A stretch of 64,000 bases of DNA from Desulfovibrio sp. (GTDB taxonomy: Bacteria > Desulfobacterota > Desulfovibrionia > Desulfovibrionales > Desulfovibrionaceae), in NCBI GenBank assembly GCA_031287575.1, contig JAITSV010000021.1:1-64000 (forward strand), read 5' to 3'. Made by a program: the position numbers and the translations under genes. Under the pieces are notes generated by a model. The model did no database searches. It was not told where the DNA came from and worked only from the letters and a program-made list of their open reading frames with translations. This document shows positions 53,804-63,022 of the stretch, one piece after another (within the stretch, counting starts at the first letter, position 1; each line of letters begins with the position of its first letter).

Positions 53804-55432
53804 ATGAACTCTCTTCGTCGGTACAGTCCCCAGGCGGCCCGAGACCTGTTCTGCACCCCCTCGGCGTTCGCCCTTCTGGATGTTCGGGAACAGGAGGAGT
53901 TTTCGCGTGGCCATCTTCTTTTGGCTTCTTGCGCTCCTTTGAGCCGGATTGAATTCCTCGTGGAAAAGCTGGTGCCTTGCAGGAAGATTCCCGTGATGCT
54001 CATGGACAGCGGCACGGAAGGCGCGTTGTCCCGCGCACAGCGGGCGGCCTCCATTCTGGCGTCCCTCGGGTATGAGGCCCCCTCCGTCATGGAAGGAGGG
54101 CTGGCGGCCTGGCGGGAGGCCGGGTTCGTCACGGTCACCGGCGTGGGCGCGCTGAGCAAAGGCTTCGGTGAATATGTGGAAAGCGTGCAGCAGACTCCCT
54201 GCCTCACGCCGGAGGAAGTCAAGGGCATGATGGATGCCGGGCGGAATATCGCCATCATTGATGTACGCCCCAGGGAGGAATACGCCAACATGCATATCCC
54301 CGGCGGCATTAATGCGCCGGGCTGCGAGGTCACCTACCGCTTTGCGGATCTGGTCCCCGATCCGCAAACCCAGGTGATCATCAACTGCGCCGGTCGCACG
54401 CGCAGCATTATCGGGACACAGACCCTGTGCAATGCCGGCATCCCCAATCCCGTGGCGGCATTGAAGGGCGGCACCATGAACTGGCAGTTGGCGGGCTTTT
54501 CCCTGGAATACGGCTCCTCGCCGCGCACGGCCCCGCCTTCGCTTCAGGCCCTGGAGTCCGCCCGGCAACGGGCCGCCGCCATTGCCGAAAAGTACGGCGT
54601 CTCTTCCGTGGACGCAGCTACGGTAAGGCAATGGCAGGCCGAAGCGGAAAATGAGCCTCTCTACCTGTTTGATGTCCGCCAGCCAGAGGAATACGCGGCC
54701 GGACACCTGCCCGGATCGCGCAATGCCCCCGGCGGGCAACTGGTTCAGGCCACGGATGAATATGCCGCCGTGCGCAATGCCCGCTACGTGCTCATTGACG
54801 ATACGGAAGTGCGCGCCATCATGACCGCGCACTGGCTGGGACAAATGGGGCTGCCCCATGTCTTTGTGCTTCAGGGGGGGCTTGGCGGCTCGGGACTTGG
54901 CCGCAGGGGGCTGGAATACGGCCCCGAACCCGAAGTGGCTCCACCCCTTCCCGGCAAATCGGGCCCACGGGAAATCGACGCGCAGGAACTGTTCAGGCAA
55001 CTGAACGCCGCGCAGCCCCCCTTGGTGGTCGATGTCGGCTTCAGCAACGGGCATCGCGCGGGTCATATTCCCGGCGCAGTCTGGGTGCCGCGCGGCTACC
55101 TTGAACGGGCCAGGGATGCCCACCCCGGCGCCACGTCCGTCGTACTGACCTCGGACAGTGGCCCCCACGCCTTCTTCGCCGCTCACGACGCAGTCGCGCT
55201 GTGGCCCCGCGCGCTGGTGTTCCACCTTGAAAACGGCACCCAAGGCTGGACGAAGCAGGGCTTTCCCCTGGAGCGAGGCATGGTTGCGCCACTGAGCGCC
55301 GAAGACGACATTTGGTACCGGCCCTATACGGACACCAATGCTTCCCCGGAAGCCATGCGCGGGTACTTTACTTGGGAATTCGGGCTGATAGAAAACATTC
55401 TCAAGGATGGATCCGTAAAATTCCGCCTTTGA
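53804..55432 (+). CDS. Four-domain rhodanese-like protein
   Basis: 542 residues, cytosolic, no signal peptide. Four rhodanese folds: about 5-110 (FALLDVREQEEFSRGHLLLA), 125-240 (IAIIDVRPREEYANMHIPGG), 270-375 (YLFDVRQPEEYAAGHLPGSR) and 400-500 (VVDVGFSNGHRAGHIPGAVW). Only the second keeps the catalytic Cys, in VIINCAGRTRS; the matching positions in the others read MDSGTEG, IDDTEVR and TSDSGPH. One active persulfide (or perselenide) site is thus carried with three structural domains. It starts 138 bases after the selenoprotein and is read in the same direction. Delivery of sulfur or selenium to the reductase or to selenophosphate synthesis is a guess from context. Confidence 0.88.
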   Translation: MNSLRRYSPQAARDLFCTPSAFALLDVREQEEFSRGHLLLASCAPLSRIEFLVEKLVPCRKIPVMLMDSGTEGALSRAQRAASILASLGYEAPSVMEGGLAAWREAGFVTVTGVGALSKGFGEYVESVQQTPCLTPEEVKGMMDAGRNIAIIDVRPREEYANMHIPGGINAPGCEVTYRFADLVPDPQTQVIINCAGRTRSIIGTQTLCNAGIPNPVAALKGGTMNWQLAGFSLEYGSSPRTAPPSLQALESARQRAAAIAEKYGVSSVDAATVRQWQAEAENEPLYLFDVRQPEEYAAGHLPGSRNAPGGQLVQATDEYAAVRNARYVLIDDTEVRAIMTAHWLGQMGLPHVFVLQGGLGGSGLGRRGLEYGPEPEVAPPLPGKSGPREIDAQELFRQLNAAQPPLVVDVGFSNGHRAGHIPGAVWVPRGYLERARDAHPGATSVVLTSDSGPHAFFAAHDAVALWPRALVFHLENGTQGWTKQGFPLERGMVAPLSAEDDIWYRPYTDTNASPEAMRGYFTWEFGLIENILKDGSVKFRL

Positions 55433-55501
55433 CCAAGGCGATGCGGCGAGGGGGGAACAAAGATATTCAGCTCGCAGCACGGCCCCCAAGGAGAAAATGT
55501 A

Positions 55502-55552
55502 ATGGGCAAATCAAGAATGTACTGGCAGGTTCATTGCGAGGTTAGTGGATGA
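55502..55552 (+). CDS. Possible 16-residue leader peptide
   Basis: AAGGAG (55488-55493) is well spaced before ATG 55502; the frame MGKSRMYWQVHCEVSG ends at TGA 55550. Reading on through this UGA stays open and in frame with the binding-protein gene at 55610. It may be a leader or a chance frame; no conservation is known. Confidence 0.25.
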   Translation: MGKSRMYWQVHCEVSG

Positions 55553-55609
55553 TATGAGGCTTTCTATCATGGGATAACCTATGATTGCTGCAAAGCAAAG
55601 GCGGTAGTG

Positions 55610-57127
55610 ATGAACAAATTTTTCGCAATTTCGGCACTTCTGATACTCTCACTCGTATTGAGAGCAACTCCGGTATCGGCCCAAGGCGACACCCTCACTG
55701 TGGGCATTGTGCTCAGCATAAAAACCATGGATCCGCAAAACACGACAGCCGGGGTCATGTATGGCGTGGCCATGCATATCAACGAAACACTTGTTGCCGT
55801 GGAAAACGGCAAGATCGTTCCGCTGCTGGCTGAAAGCTGGAAGATGCTCGACGATAAGGTCACGTATGAATTCACCCTGAAGCAGGGTGTCAAATTTCAT
55901 AACGGCGACATCATGACGGCGGACGACGTCGTCTACTCTTTCAAGCGCGCCCTCAGCCCTGCCGGAGCGGCCACCAAGGCGCAATCCATGTACCTGGCCG
56001 AGGTCGGGAAAAAGGATGAGAGGACTATCTACCTGAAAGCCGTGGCGCCCATGGGGCAGGCCTTTCTGGGCAACCTGAGCCACCCTTGGGCCTCCATTTT
56101 CAGTGAGAAGTACACGGAGGCCAAGGGGCTGGACTACGGACAGCAGCCCATGGGCACAGGTAAATTCAAGCTGAAGCGCGCGGTGGCTGGTGACCGGGTG
56201 GAACTGGAGCGCTTTGACGACTACCACGGCACCAAGGCCAAAGTGAAGAACCTGATCTTCCGCACCATCGTTGAGGCCGCCAGCCGCACCATAGAGCTGG
56301 AAAGCGGGGCCGTGGACGCGGTCACGGACATCGCGCCCATCGACACCAACCGTATCAAGGATAATCCCAAGCTGGAACTCATCGCGGTTCCTTCCTATCG
56401 ACTCCACCACCTCGGTTTCGACGTCACCCTGCCCCCGTATGACAACCCGAAAGTACGGCAAGCCATCAACATGGCCATCAACCGTCCGGGCATTGTCAAA
56501 GCCGTGCTGAGAGGGCTCGGAGAATCCGCCAGGGGCGTCCTGCCCTCGACCATCGACTACTCCAGCTACAAGGACTCCGCGGATCTCCCATATAATCCCG
56601 AAAAAGCAAGGGAACTACTGAAGGAAGCAGGATACCCCAACGGATTCAAGGGGGTGCTGATCACTTCCGAGCGAAGCGATTACCAGAACATCGCCACGGT
56701 TGTTCAGAATAACCTGCAACAGGTCGGAATCGATATGCAGATCAAGATCATCGAATCCGGCGCATACAATGACTTCATCGGCAGGCCCAAGCATGACCCG
56801 TTCATTTATAACTGGGGGGGAAATGTGCCGACCGCAGATCCATTTTTCTATCTGACGCCACTGTATCATTCAAGAAACATCGGACAGGCCAACCGATACT
56901 ACTTCAGCAACGCCGAGCTCGATGATTTGCTTGATAAGGGCGTGCAAGCAGAAGAAGGGAAGGAAAGAGCCGCCTTTTATGCAGAGGCCTGGAAGCTTCT
57001 GAACAGGGAACTTCCACAGATCAGCATCCTCTCCCCCGTGAACACATACGGCAAGACCAAGAATCTGAAGGGAGTGGCGTTCTCTCCCACGGCGATCAAC
57101 TTTTTCGGCAACGCTTACTTCGAGTAG
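55610..57127 (+). CDS. dppA: Dipeptide/oligopeptide-type ABC transporter, substrate-binding protein
   Basis: 505 residues, SBP family 5. A signal peptide (MNKFFAISALLILSLVLRAT, cleavage after VSA) and mature motifs LSIKTMDPQNTTAGVMYGVA, YEFTLKQGVKFHNGDIMTAD and the PYDNPKVRQAINMAINRPGI segment. The class binds peptides but also nickel, glutathione and other small solutes. It opens a dppABCDF-like set within the Grd-like region, so its ligand is probably the reductase substrate or a precursor. Base composition is visibly less GC-rich than the left of the window. It has its own AGGCGG ribosome-binding site. Confidence 0.9.
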   Translation: MNKFFAISALLILSLVLRATPVSAQGDTLTVGIVLSIKTMDPQNTTAGVMYGVAMHINETLVAVENGKIVPLLAESWKMLDDKVTYEFTLKQGVKFHNGDIMTADDVVYSFKRALSPAGAATKAQSMYLAEVGKKDERTIYLKAVAPMGQAFLGNLSHPWASIFSEKYTEAKGLDYGQQPMGTGKFKLKRAVAGDRVELERFDDYHGTKAKVKNLIFRTIVEAASRTIELESGAVDAVTDIAPIDTNRIKDNPKLELIAVPSYRLHHLGFDVTLPPYDNPKVRQAINMAINRPGIVKAVLRGLGESARGVLPSTIDYSSYKDSADLPYNPEKARELLKEAGYPNGFKGVLITSERSDYQNIATVVQNNLQQVGIDMQIKIIESGAYNDFIGRPKHDPFIYNWGGNVPTADPFFYLTPLYHSRNIGQANRYYFSNAELDDLLDKGVQAEEGKERAAFYAEAWKLLNRELPQISILSPVNTYGKTKNLKGVAFSPTAINFFGNAYFE

Positions 57128-57203
57128 TTTGCCGACACCCGGGCCTTCCCGACCGGGAAGGCCCCGGGTCACGCAGTGCACGTGAACGTTTGAGGAGATA
57201 GCT

Positions 57204-58133
57204 ATGACCAGGTTTTTGCTGAGAAGAATTCTCGCCATGATTCCGGTCTGCCTCGGGGTGACGTTCCTCCTTTTTTCCCTGCTGTATGTCACTCCCGGCG
57301 ACCCGGCCCGACTGGTGCTGGGCGAAGAGGCTACAGAAGAAAGCCTGCAAGAGTTCAGGCGGGAACACTATCTGGATCGTCCCCTTCTGACCAGATACGG
57401 GTTGTTCATCTATAATACGGTCGTGCATCAGGACATGGGGCGTTCCTACATGACCCGCCGTCCGGTGACTGGCGAAATAGCCAATACATTTCCCGTCACC
57501 CTGAACCTGGCCAGTGGCTCCATAGTCCTTGCCACGGTTATGGGACTGGCTTTCGGGATCATCTGCGCCGTGAAGCAGTATTCCATTTTTGACAACATCA
57601 CCATGGTCATTGCCATGCTGGGCATTTCAACGCCTCTTTTTTATCTGGGCATTTTGCTTATCCTCTGGTTTTCAGTGCAATTACAATGGGTTCCATCCTC
57701 AGGATTTGATTCCCTGAGTCAGCGCCTGCTGCCTTGGATCACCCTTTCCGCCACCTCCATGTCCATCATCACTCGCATGACACGTTCCAGCATGCTGGAG
57801 GTCATCCGCTCCGACTATGTCCGCACGGCCCGCGCCAAGGGACAGACGGAGAGGGTGGTCATCCTGAAGCATGCGCTGCGCAATGCGCTTATCCCGATCA
57901 TTACCATTGTGGGCATTCAGTTCGGCCATCTTCTGGGCGGGGCCATTCTGACGGAATCGGTGTTTTCCATTCCCGGCATGGGGCGACTGGCGGTAGATGC
58001 GATAAAGGCCCGCGACTATCCCATAGTGCAGGGCGCGGTACTGTACATCGCCATGGCGTATGTTGTCATCAACCTACTGGTGGATCTGCTCTATGCCTGG
58101 GTGGATCCGAAACTGCGCACCCAGTGCCGCTGA
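57204..58133 (+). CDS. dppB: ABC transporter permease, DppB type
   Basis: 309 residues, six spans. FLLRRILAMIPVCLGVTFLL and the conserved YVTPGDPARLVLGEEAT open the family; the EAA loop is SDYVRTARAKGQTERVVILK with HALRNALIPIITIVG after it. It forms the membrane channel with the next gene. GAGGAGA precedes the ATG. Confidence 0.94.
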   Translation: MTRFLLRRILAMIPVCLGVTFLLFSLLYVTPGDPARLVLGEEATEESLQEFRREHYLDRPLLTRYGLFIYNTVVHQDMGRSYMTRRPVTGEIANTFPVTLNLASGSIVLATVMGLAFGIICAVKQYSIFDNITMVIAMLGISTPLFYLGILLILWFSVQLQWVPSSGFDSLSQRLLPWITLSATSMSIITRMTRSSMLEVIRSDYVRTARAKGQTERVVILKHALRNALIPIITIVGIQFGHLLGGAILTESVFSIPGMGRLAVDAIKARDYPIVQGAVLYIAMAYVVINLLVDLLYAWVDPKLRTQCR

Positions 58134-58220
58134 CGGTGCGTTACTGGCGGAGAGCAGGCAGCACCAGCGCGCAGCGCCGGAGTATGAGCAAGAACATCAA
58201 CGTGTTTCAGGGGTGATTAC

Positions 58221-59078
58221 ATGGCGTTACTGCAGAAAAACAGCAATATGTACCTGACCTTGGTTCGCCTGCGCAGGAACAGACTGGCGATCCTCGGGCT
58301 ACTCATAATGGGCGCACTGATTTTGATCGCGATATTCGCGCCTTGGCTTGCGCCGTATGATTTCGCCACCCAGGATCTGATCAGTGCCTTCGAGACGCCG
58401 AGTTGGGAACATCCGCTGGGCACGGACGATTTCGGCCGGGACATCCTGAGCCGCATCATCTACGGAGCACGGGTCTCTCTGCAGGTAGGGGTTTTGGCGG
58501 TGTTCATAGCCATGGTCAGCGGCGGAACCCTGGGGGCCATCGCGGGATATTACGGCGGCCGCATCGACGGGGTAATCATGCGGGTCATGGACGTCCTGCT
58601 TTCCATCCCCCAGATACTGCTGGCCATCGCCATAGCGGCCGCCTTGGGGCCGGGACTCTTGAACCTGACCATTGCAGTGGGCATAGCGGCCCTGCCGACC
58701 TTTGCCCGTGTGGTGCGGGGAGCGGTTCTCTCCATCGTGGGCCAGGAATATATCGAAGCGGCTCACTGCATGGGCGCATCGGACGCCTGGATCATCATCC
58801 GACACATTCTTCCCAATTGCAGTGCGCCTATTATCGTCCAGTCCACGCTGCGGGTGGCGCAGGCGATTCTGGCGGCGGCGGCACTCAGCTTTCTGGGGTT
58901 GGGCATCCAGCCGCCCTTTCCGGAATGGGGCGGCATGCTGTCCGGCGCGCGGGGCTATGTGCGCGACTATGCCTATATGACCATTTTCCCCGGCCTTGCC
59001 ATCATGATTACCATCATGGCCCTGAACTTCCTTGGGGACGGTCTGCGCGATGCCATGGACCCGAAAATGAAACGGTAG
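58221..59078 (+). CDS. dppC: ABC transporter permease, DppC type
   Basis: 285 residues. An N-terminal span, then the family stretch SWEHPLGTDDFGRDILSRII, then the EAA loop EYIEAAHCMGASDAWIIIRH followed by ILPNCSAPIIVQ. It ends with the usual NFLGDGLRDAMDPKMKR. Partner of DppB; 87 bases separate them. Confidence 0.94.
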   Translation: MALLQKNSNMYLTLVRLRRNRLAILGLLIMGALILIAIFAPWLAPYDFATQDLISAFETPSWEHPLGTDDFGRDILSRIIYGARVSLQVGVLAVFIAMVSGGTLGAIAGYYGGRIDGVIMRVMDVLLSIPQILLAIAIAAALGPGLLNLTIAVGIAALPTFARVVRGAVLSIVGQEYIEAAHCMGASDAWIIIRHILPNCSAPIIVQSTLRVAQAILAAAALSFLGLGIQPPFPEWGGMLSGARGYVRDYAYMTIFPGLAIMITIMALNFLGDGLRDAMDPKMKR

Positions 59079-59194
59079 CAGCAGGGTATTTCGCGGCCCG
59101 ACGCCACGGCCCCCTACCCGGCATCGCGAAGGCAGGCGCGCTTGCCCCCGGCCGTCAAGCATAAGGACATTCGCCCAAGAACAAGGACATTCGC

Positions 59195-60220
59195 ATGGAT
59201 CAACAGCGTGAACATATTTTGGATATCCGGGATCTGCGGGTGCAGTACCACACCGACACGGGGCTGGTGAAAGCCGTCGAGGGGCTGAACCTGAGCCTTG
59301 CCCGGGGAGAAACCCTGGGCCTCGTGGGCGAGACGGGTGCCGGCAAGACAACCACAGCCCTTGCGATCATGCAGCTTATTGCCTCTCCTCCGGGCAGGAT
59401 AGCAGGTGGCAGCATCTTTTTCGAAGGCGAGGACATGCTCGCCAAGTCGGAAGAAGAAAAGCGCCATATTCGTGGCGGCAAGATAGCCATGATCTTTCAA
59501 GATCCCATGACCTCGCTGAATCCCGTGCTTTCCGTGCAGGAGCAAATTGCGGAAATGATCCGCCTGCACCAGAAGGTGACCGACAAGGAAGCCCTGGAAA
59601 AAGCACGGGACATGCTCGGGCTGGTGGGGCTGCGGCCGGAACGCGGACCGGATTACCCGCACCAGTTCAGCGGGGGCATGAAACAGCGGGTGGTCATAGC
59701 CATAGCCCTTGCCTGCAGCCCGCGACTCTTGATCGCGGATGAACCCACCACGGCGCTGGATGTCACCATTCAGGCCCAAATACTGGAACTGATGCAGCAG
59801 CTTAAACAGCATTTCAATACGGCCACGATCCTGATCAGCCACGACCTTGGGGTGGTGGCGCAACTGTGTGATTCCGTGGCCATCATGTACGCGGGCCGCA
59901 TCCTGGAAAAAGCGGACGCGAAAAGCCTGTACGCCAACCCGCAACATCCATATACGCAGGGGCTTTTCAACTCCATTCCCGACATGACCAAAAACGTGAC
60001 CCGCCTGAACACCATCGCGGGCCTGCCGCCTGATCCCACGGAGCTTCCTCCGGGCTGCTGTTTCGCGCCACGTTGCGCGCATGCGTCCGGGGCGTGTTCC
60101 GAAGGCAGCCCCCGCATGGTCGAATACAAGCCGGGGCATTTTGTGGCCTGTTCCAGAATGAACGGAAATGGCGGAGGCGCCCTTGGCCCCGCAGAGGAGC
60201 GCGGGCAAGCACATGGGTAA
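59195..60220 (+). CDS. dppD: ABC transporter ATP-binding protein, DppD type
   Basis: 341 residues. Walker [11 protein letters not shown]-loop [11 protein letters not shown], signature [12 protein letters not shown], Walker [14 protein letters not shown]-loop ISHDLG, and the C-terminal oligopeptide-transporter Fe-S-type Cys segment ([18 protein letters not shown]). It energises uptake together with the next ATPase. Its last codons overlap the next gene. Confidence 0.95.
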   Translation: MDQQREHILDIRDLRVQYHTDTGLVKAVEGLNLSLARGETLGLVGETGAGKTTTALAIMQLIASPPGRIAGGSIFFEGEDMLAKSEEEKRHIRGGKIAMIFQDPMTSLNPVLSVQEQIAEMIRLHQKVTDKEALEKARDMLGLVGLRPERGPDYPHQFSGGMKQRVVIAIALACSPRLLIADEPTTALDVTIQAQILELMQQLKQHFNTATILISHDLGVVAQLCDSVAIMYAGRILEKADAKSLYANPQHPYTQGLFNSIPDMTKNVTRLNTIAGLPPDPTELPPGCCFAPRCAHASGACSEGSPRMVEYKPGHFVACSRMNGNGGGALGPAEERGQAHG

Positions 60221-61196
60221 TCCGACAACAGCGCCGCCGTTGGTGGAAACACGAGGGTTGAAGAAATATTTTTCCACCCCGCAAGGGCCCCTGCATGCCG
60301 TGGATAACGTGAATATCACCATCGCCCGGGGGGAAACCCTGGGACTGGTGGGAGAGTCCGGCTGTGGCAAGTCCACGCTGGGACGGGTGGTCATCCGCCT
60401 GCTGAACCCCACGGCCGGTTCCGTGTTTTTGGACGGCCACGATATCGTCAACTACGGCAAGGAGGAACTGCGCTCTTTCCGCAGACGGGCGCAGATGGTG
60501 TTTCAGGACCCCTATTCGTCACTGAACCCGCGGCTTTCAGTGGAACAGCTCATTTCCGAGCCGTTGCGCATCCACAAGGTGTTCCCCAACGAACGGGAAA
60601 CCTCGGCCAGGGTCAAAAAACTCATGGATACCGTCGGGCTTGCGCAACGCCTCGCAACCTCCTTTCCCCACGAACTCGACGGGGGGCGACGGCAGCGCAT
60701 CGGCGTGGCCAGGGCGCTTGCGCTGGGACCAGAGTTTATCGTGCTCGATGAGCCGGTTTCCGCACTGGACGTCTGCGTTCAGGCACAAATCCTGAACCTC
60801 CTGCACGACCTCAAGGACGAGTTCCAATACACCTACCTGTTCATCACCCATGACCTCAGCGTGGTGCGGCATATCTCCAACCGTATCGTCGTCATGTATC
60901 TGGGCAAGGTCATCGAGCTGGCTGATCACTTGGAATTGTTCGAAAATCCGCAACACCCGTACACCCGGGCCCTGCTTTCGGCCATCCCGGTGCCCCGGGT
61001 GGATATCGCCCGCAAAGGCCGGATCATTCTGGAGGGGGACGTCCCGAGCCCGGTGAACCCGCCGGCCGGCTGCCGGTTTTATGGCCGCTGCCCCTCGCGG
61101 CAGGACATCTGCGCGGTGAACGCTCCGGAACTGGAGGAAATAAGCCCCGACCACTTCCTGGCCTGCCACTTCCCGGTATCCACCGGGGGAAATTGA
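60213..61196 (+). CDS. dppF: ABC transporter ATP-binding protein, DppF type
   Basis: 327 residues. Walker [11 protein letters not shown]-loop [11 protein letters not shown], Walker [14 protein letters not shown]-loop ITHDLS and the C-terminal Cys region ([15 protein letters not shown]). The signature, normally FSGGQRQRIG, reads [10 protein letters not shown]: Asp replaces the Ser that contacts ATP. Its start overlaps the DppD stop by eight bases, ATGGGTAA. Confidence 0.93.
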   Translation: MGNPTTAPPLVETRGLKKYFSTPQGPLHAVDNVNITIARGETLGLVGESGCGKSTLGRVVIRLLNPTAGSVFLDGHDIVNYGKEELRSFRRRAQMVFQDPYSSLNPRLSVEQLISEPLRIHKVFPNERETSARVKKLMDTVGLAQRLATSFPHELDGGRRQRIGVARALALGPEFIVLDEPVSALDVCVQAQILNLLHDLKDEFQYTYLFITHDLSVVRHISNRIVVMYLGKVIELADHLELFENPQHPYTRALLSAIPVPRVDIARKGRIILEGDVPSPVNPPAGCRFYGRCPSRQDICAVNAPELEEISPDHFLACHFPVSTGGN

Positions 61197-61259
61197 GGCC
61201 TTTCACGGACGAACCCGCCTGAGCCAGGATTGCACACGCAACGCTTCAATGCCGACGCA

Positions 61260-61919
61260 ATGCCGTCTTTCATCCGCGTCGAATTCCATAATGAAACAGA
61301 TACGCCGGAAATCGAAAACTCCATGACACGCAAAACGCTGCAGCATGTGCTCGCGCCCTTGCCGGAGAACACCGAAGGCTTGCGCTGGCAGGCGACCGTT
61401 CCCCTGGTAACGAATCCCCTTTTGCTTCTGGAGTTGTTCCAGTTTGCTTTTGTGGGCGCGGCAGTCGTGCTTGTCACCCTATGCGTGGGGGTGTGGATCA
61501 CGGAAGGGGGGCTGACGCTGGATGACATCGTGACATCCGTGAAAACGGCCAGCGTCGTTCTGCTTGCGATCATGGCCGGATTTGCGGGTATATCGGCACT
61601 TTTTTTCGGCAACAGATACTTTGCCGTCTATCACATGGATTCCGGGGGTATTTACCATGAAGGTTCCAGAGGCCGCGACGAACGACGCGGGATATTCCTG
61701 GGCCTGCGCCCAGCGCCGGTCATCGGCGCCGTGGACGTCGTCCGTACCCGCAGCCAGCACCTGCCATGGGACAAGGTGGACCGCTTCCAGGACATCTCCT
61801 CCATGCGGGTCGTCATTCTTCGGCGGGGGTTCTGGCATCTGCTGCGACTGTACATGCCGGATGAGGTCACCCATCAACGGGTAGTGCAACTTCTGGAGCA
61901 GCGCCTGAAAAGAATCTGA
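61260..61919 (+). CDS. Small membrane protein of unknown function in the Grd-like operon
   Basis: About 219 residues. Two hydrophobic helices (FAFVGAAVVLVTLCVGVWIT and TASVVLLAIMAGFAGISALF) are followed by a soluble C-terminal half rich in charged residues (DVVRTRSQHLPWDKVDRFQD, VVILRRGFWHLLRLYMPDEV), resembling PH-domain/YcxB-like membrane proteins. No firm family. It sits between the importer and trxB on the same strand. The start is uncertain (61260 or 61323). Confidence 0.65.
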   Translation: MPSFIRVEFHNETDTPEIENSMTRKTLQHVLAPLPENTEGLRWQATVPLVTNPLLLLELFQFAFVGAAVVLVTLCVGVWITEGGLTLDDIVTSVKTASVVLLAIMAGFAGISALFFGNRYFAVYHMDSGGIYHEGSRGRDERRGIFLGLRPAPVIGAVDVVRTRSQHLPWDKVDRFQDISSMRVVILRRGFWHLLRLYMPDEVTHQRVVQLLEQRLKRI

Positions 61920-62084
61920 GTTCCCGGTGGCGGTCAGGAACGAGCAAGGATACCGGCGGCCTTGTACCGGGTCAGGGCAGAACGCCGGACGCTTCCACCA
62001 CGCCTGCCCTTTGCAAGCCCCGCCATACCGGTTGGCATCGACGTGCTGAACAGTAGCTTGCGCATCGACATAAGGAACAATCAC

Positions 62085-63005
62085 ATGGAAGAACGCGAAG
62101 TTGTCATCATCGGCGGCGGGCCTGCCGGACTTACGGCGGCCATTTACGGCAAACGGGCCGGACTTGATCTGGTGGTTCTGGAAAAAGGCTCCTTCGGCGG
62201 CCAGATCATCATAACCAATGAAGTGGAAAACTGGCCCGGCACGCAGCACACCACGGGCAACGACCTGGCCAAATCGTTTCACGATCACGCGGAACATCTG
62301 GGCTGCGAATTCCGCAAGGCGACGGTGCGCGAAATCATACCCGGAAACGACAGGCATGTCGTTGCCACCAACGTGGGGGATATCGCCGCGAAAAGCGTCA
62401 TCATCGCCACCGGAGCCACCTTCCGGCGCCTGGGCTGCACGGGGGAAACCGAATTCACCGGCGCTGGCGTCAGCTACTGCGCCGTCTGCGACGGCGCCTT
62501 CTTCACCGACCAGGACGTGGCCGTCATCGGCGGCGGCAATACTGCCGTGGAAGAAGCCTGTTATCTCACCAGGTTCGCCTCCAAGGTATACATCGTCCAC
62601 CGCAGGGACGAGTTCCGGGCCGACAGACTGGTATGCGAGCGTGCCGCCTGCAGCGAAAAGATCGTTCCGGTATGGAACTCCGTGGCGGAAAGCATCAACG
62701 GCACGGACATGGTGGAAAGCCTTACCGTCAAGAACGTCGAGACAGGCGAACTCCGCGATATTCCACTTGCCGGCGTATTCGTGTTTGTCGGCACCGTGCC
62801 CACCGTCAGCTTCCTGAACGGCTTGCTGGAGAGGGCGGAGGGCGGCTGGATCAAGACCGACGCCCGCATGCAGACGTCCGTTCCCGGCATCTTCGCTGCC
62901 GGCGATGTGCGCGATACGCCCCTGCGCCAAGTGGTCACCGCGGCCGGTGACGGCGCTCACGCCGCCATGGCCGCGCATCATTGGATCACCGCCGGAACGT
63001 GCTAA
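62085..63005 (+). CDS. trxB: Thioredoxin reductase
   Basis: 306 residues. FAD motif VVIIGGGPAGLTAAIYGKRA, redox pair CAVC in VSYCAVCDGAFF, NADPH motif AVIGGGNTAVEEA, and the C-terminal FAD segment VPGIFAAGDVRDTPLRQVVT. Dedicated trxB/trxA genes accompany grd operons in clostridia, where they supply electrons to the selenoproteins; the same is inferred here. AAGGAAC precedes the ATG; grdC follows 17 bases later. Confidence 0.93.
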   Translation: MEEREVVIIGGGPAGLTAAIYGKRAGLDLVVLEKGSFGGQIIITNEVENWPGTQHTTGNDLAKSFHDHAEHLGCEFRKATVREIIPGNDRHVVATNVGDIAAKSVIIATGATFRRLGCTGETEFTGAGVSYCAVCDGAFFTDQDVAVIGGGNTAVEEACYLTRFASKVYIVHRRDEFRADRLVCERAACSEKIVPVWNSVAESINGTDMVESLTVKNVETGELRDIPLAGVFVFVGTVPTVSFLNGLLERAEGGWIKTDARMQTSVPGIFAAGDVRDTPLRQVVTAAGDGAHAAMAAHHWITAGTC

Positions 63006-63022
63006 CCATAGAGGAAATACCC

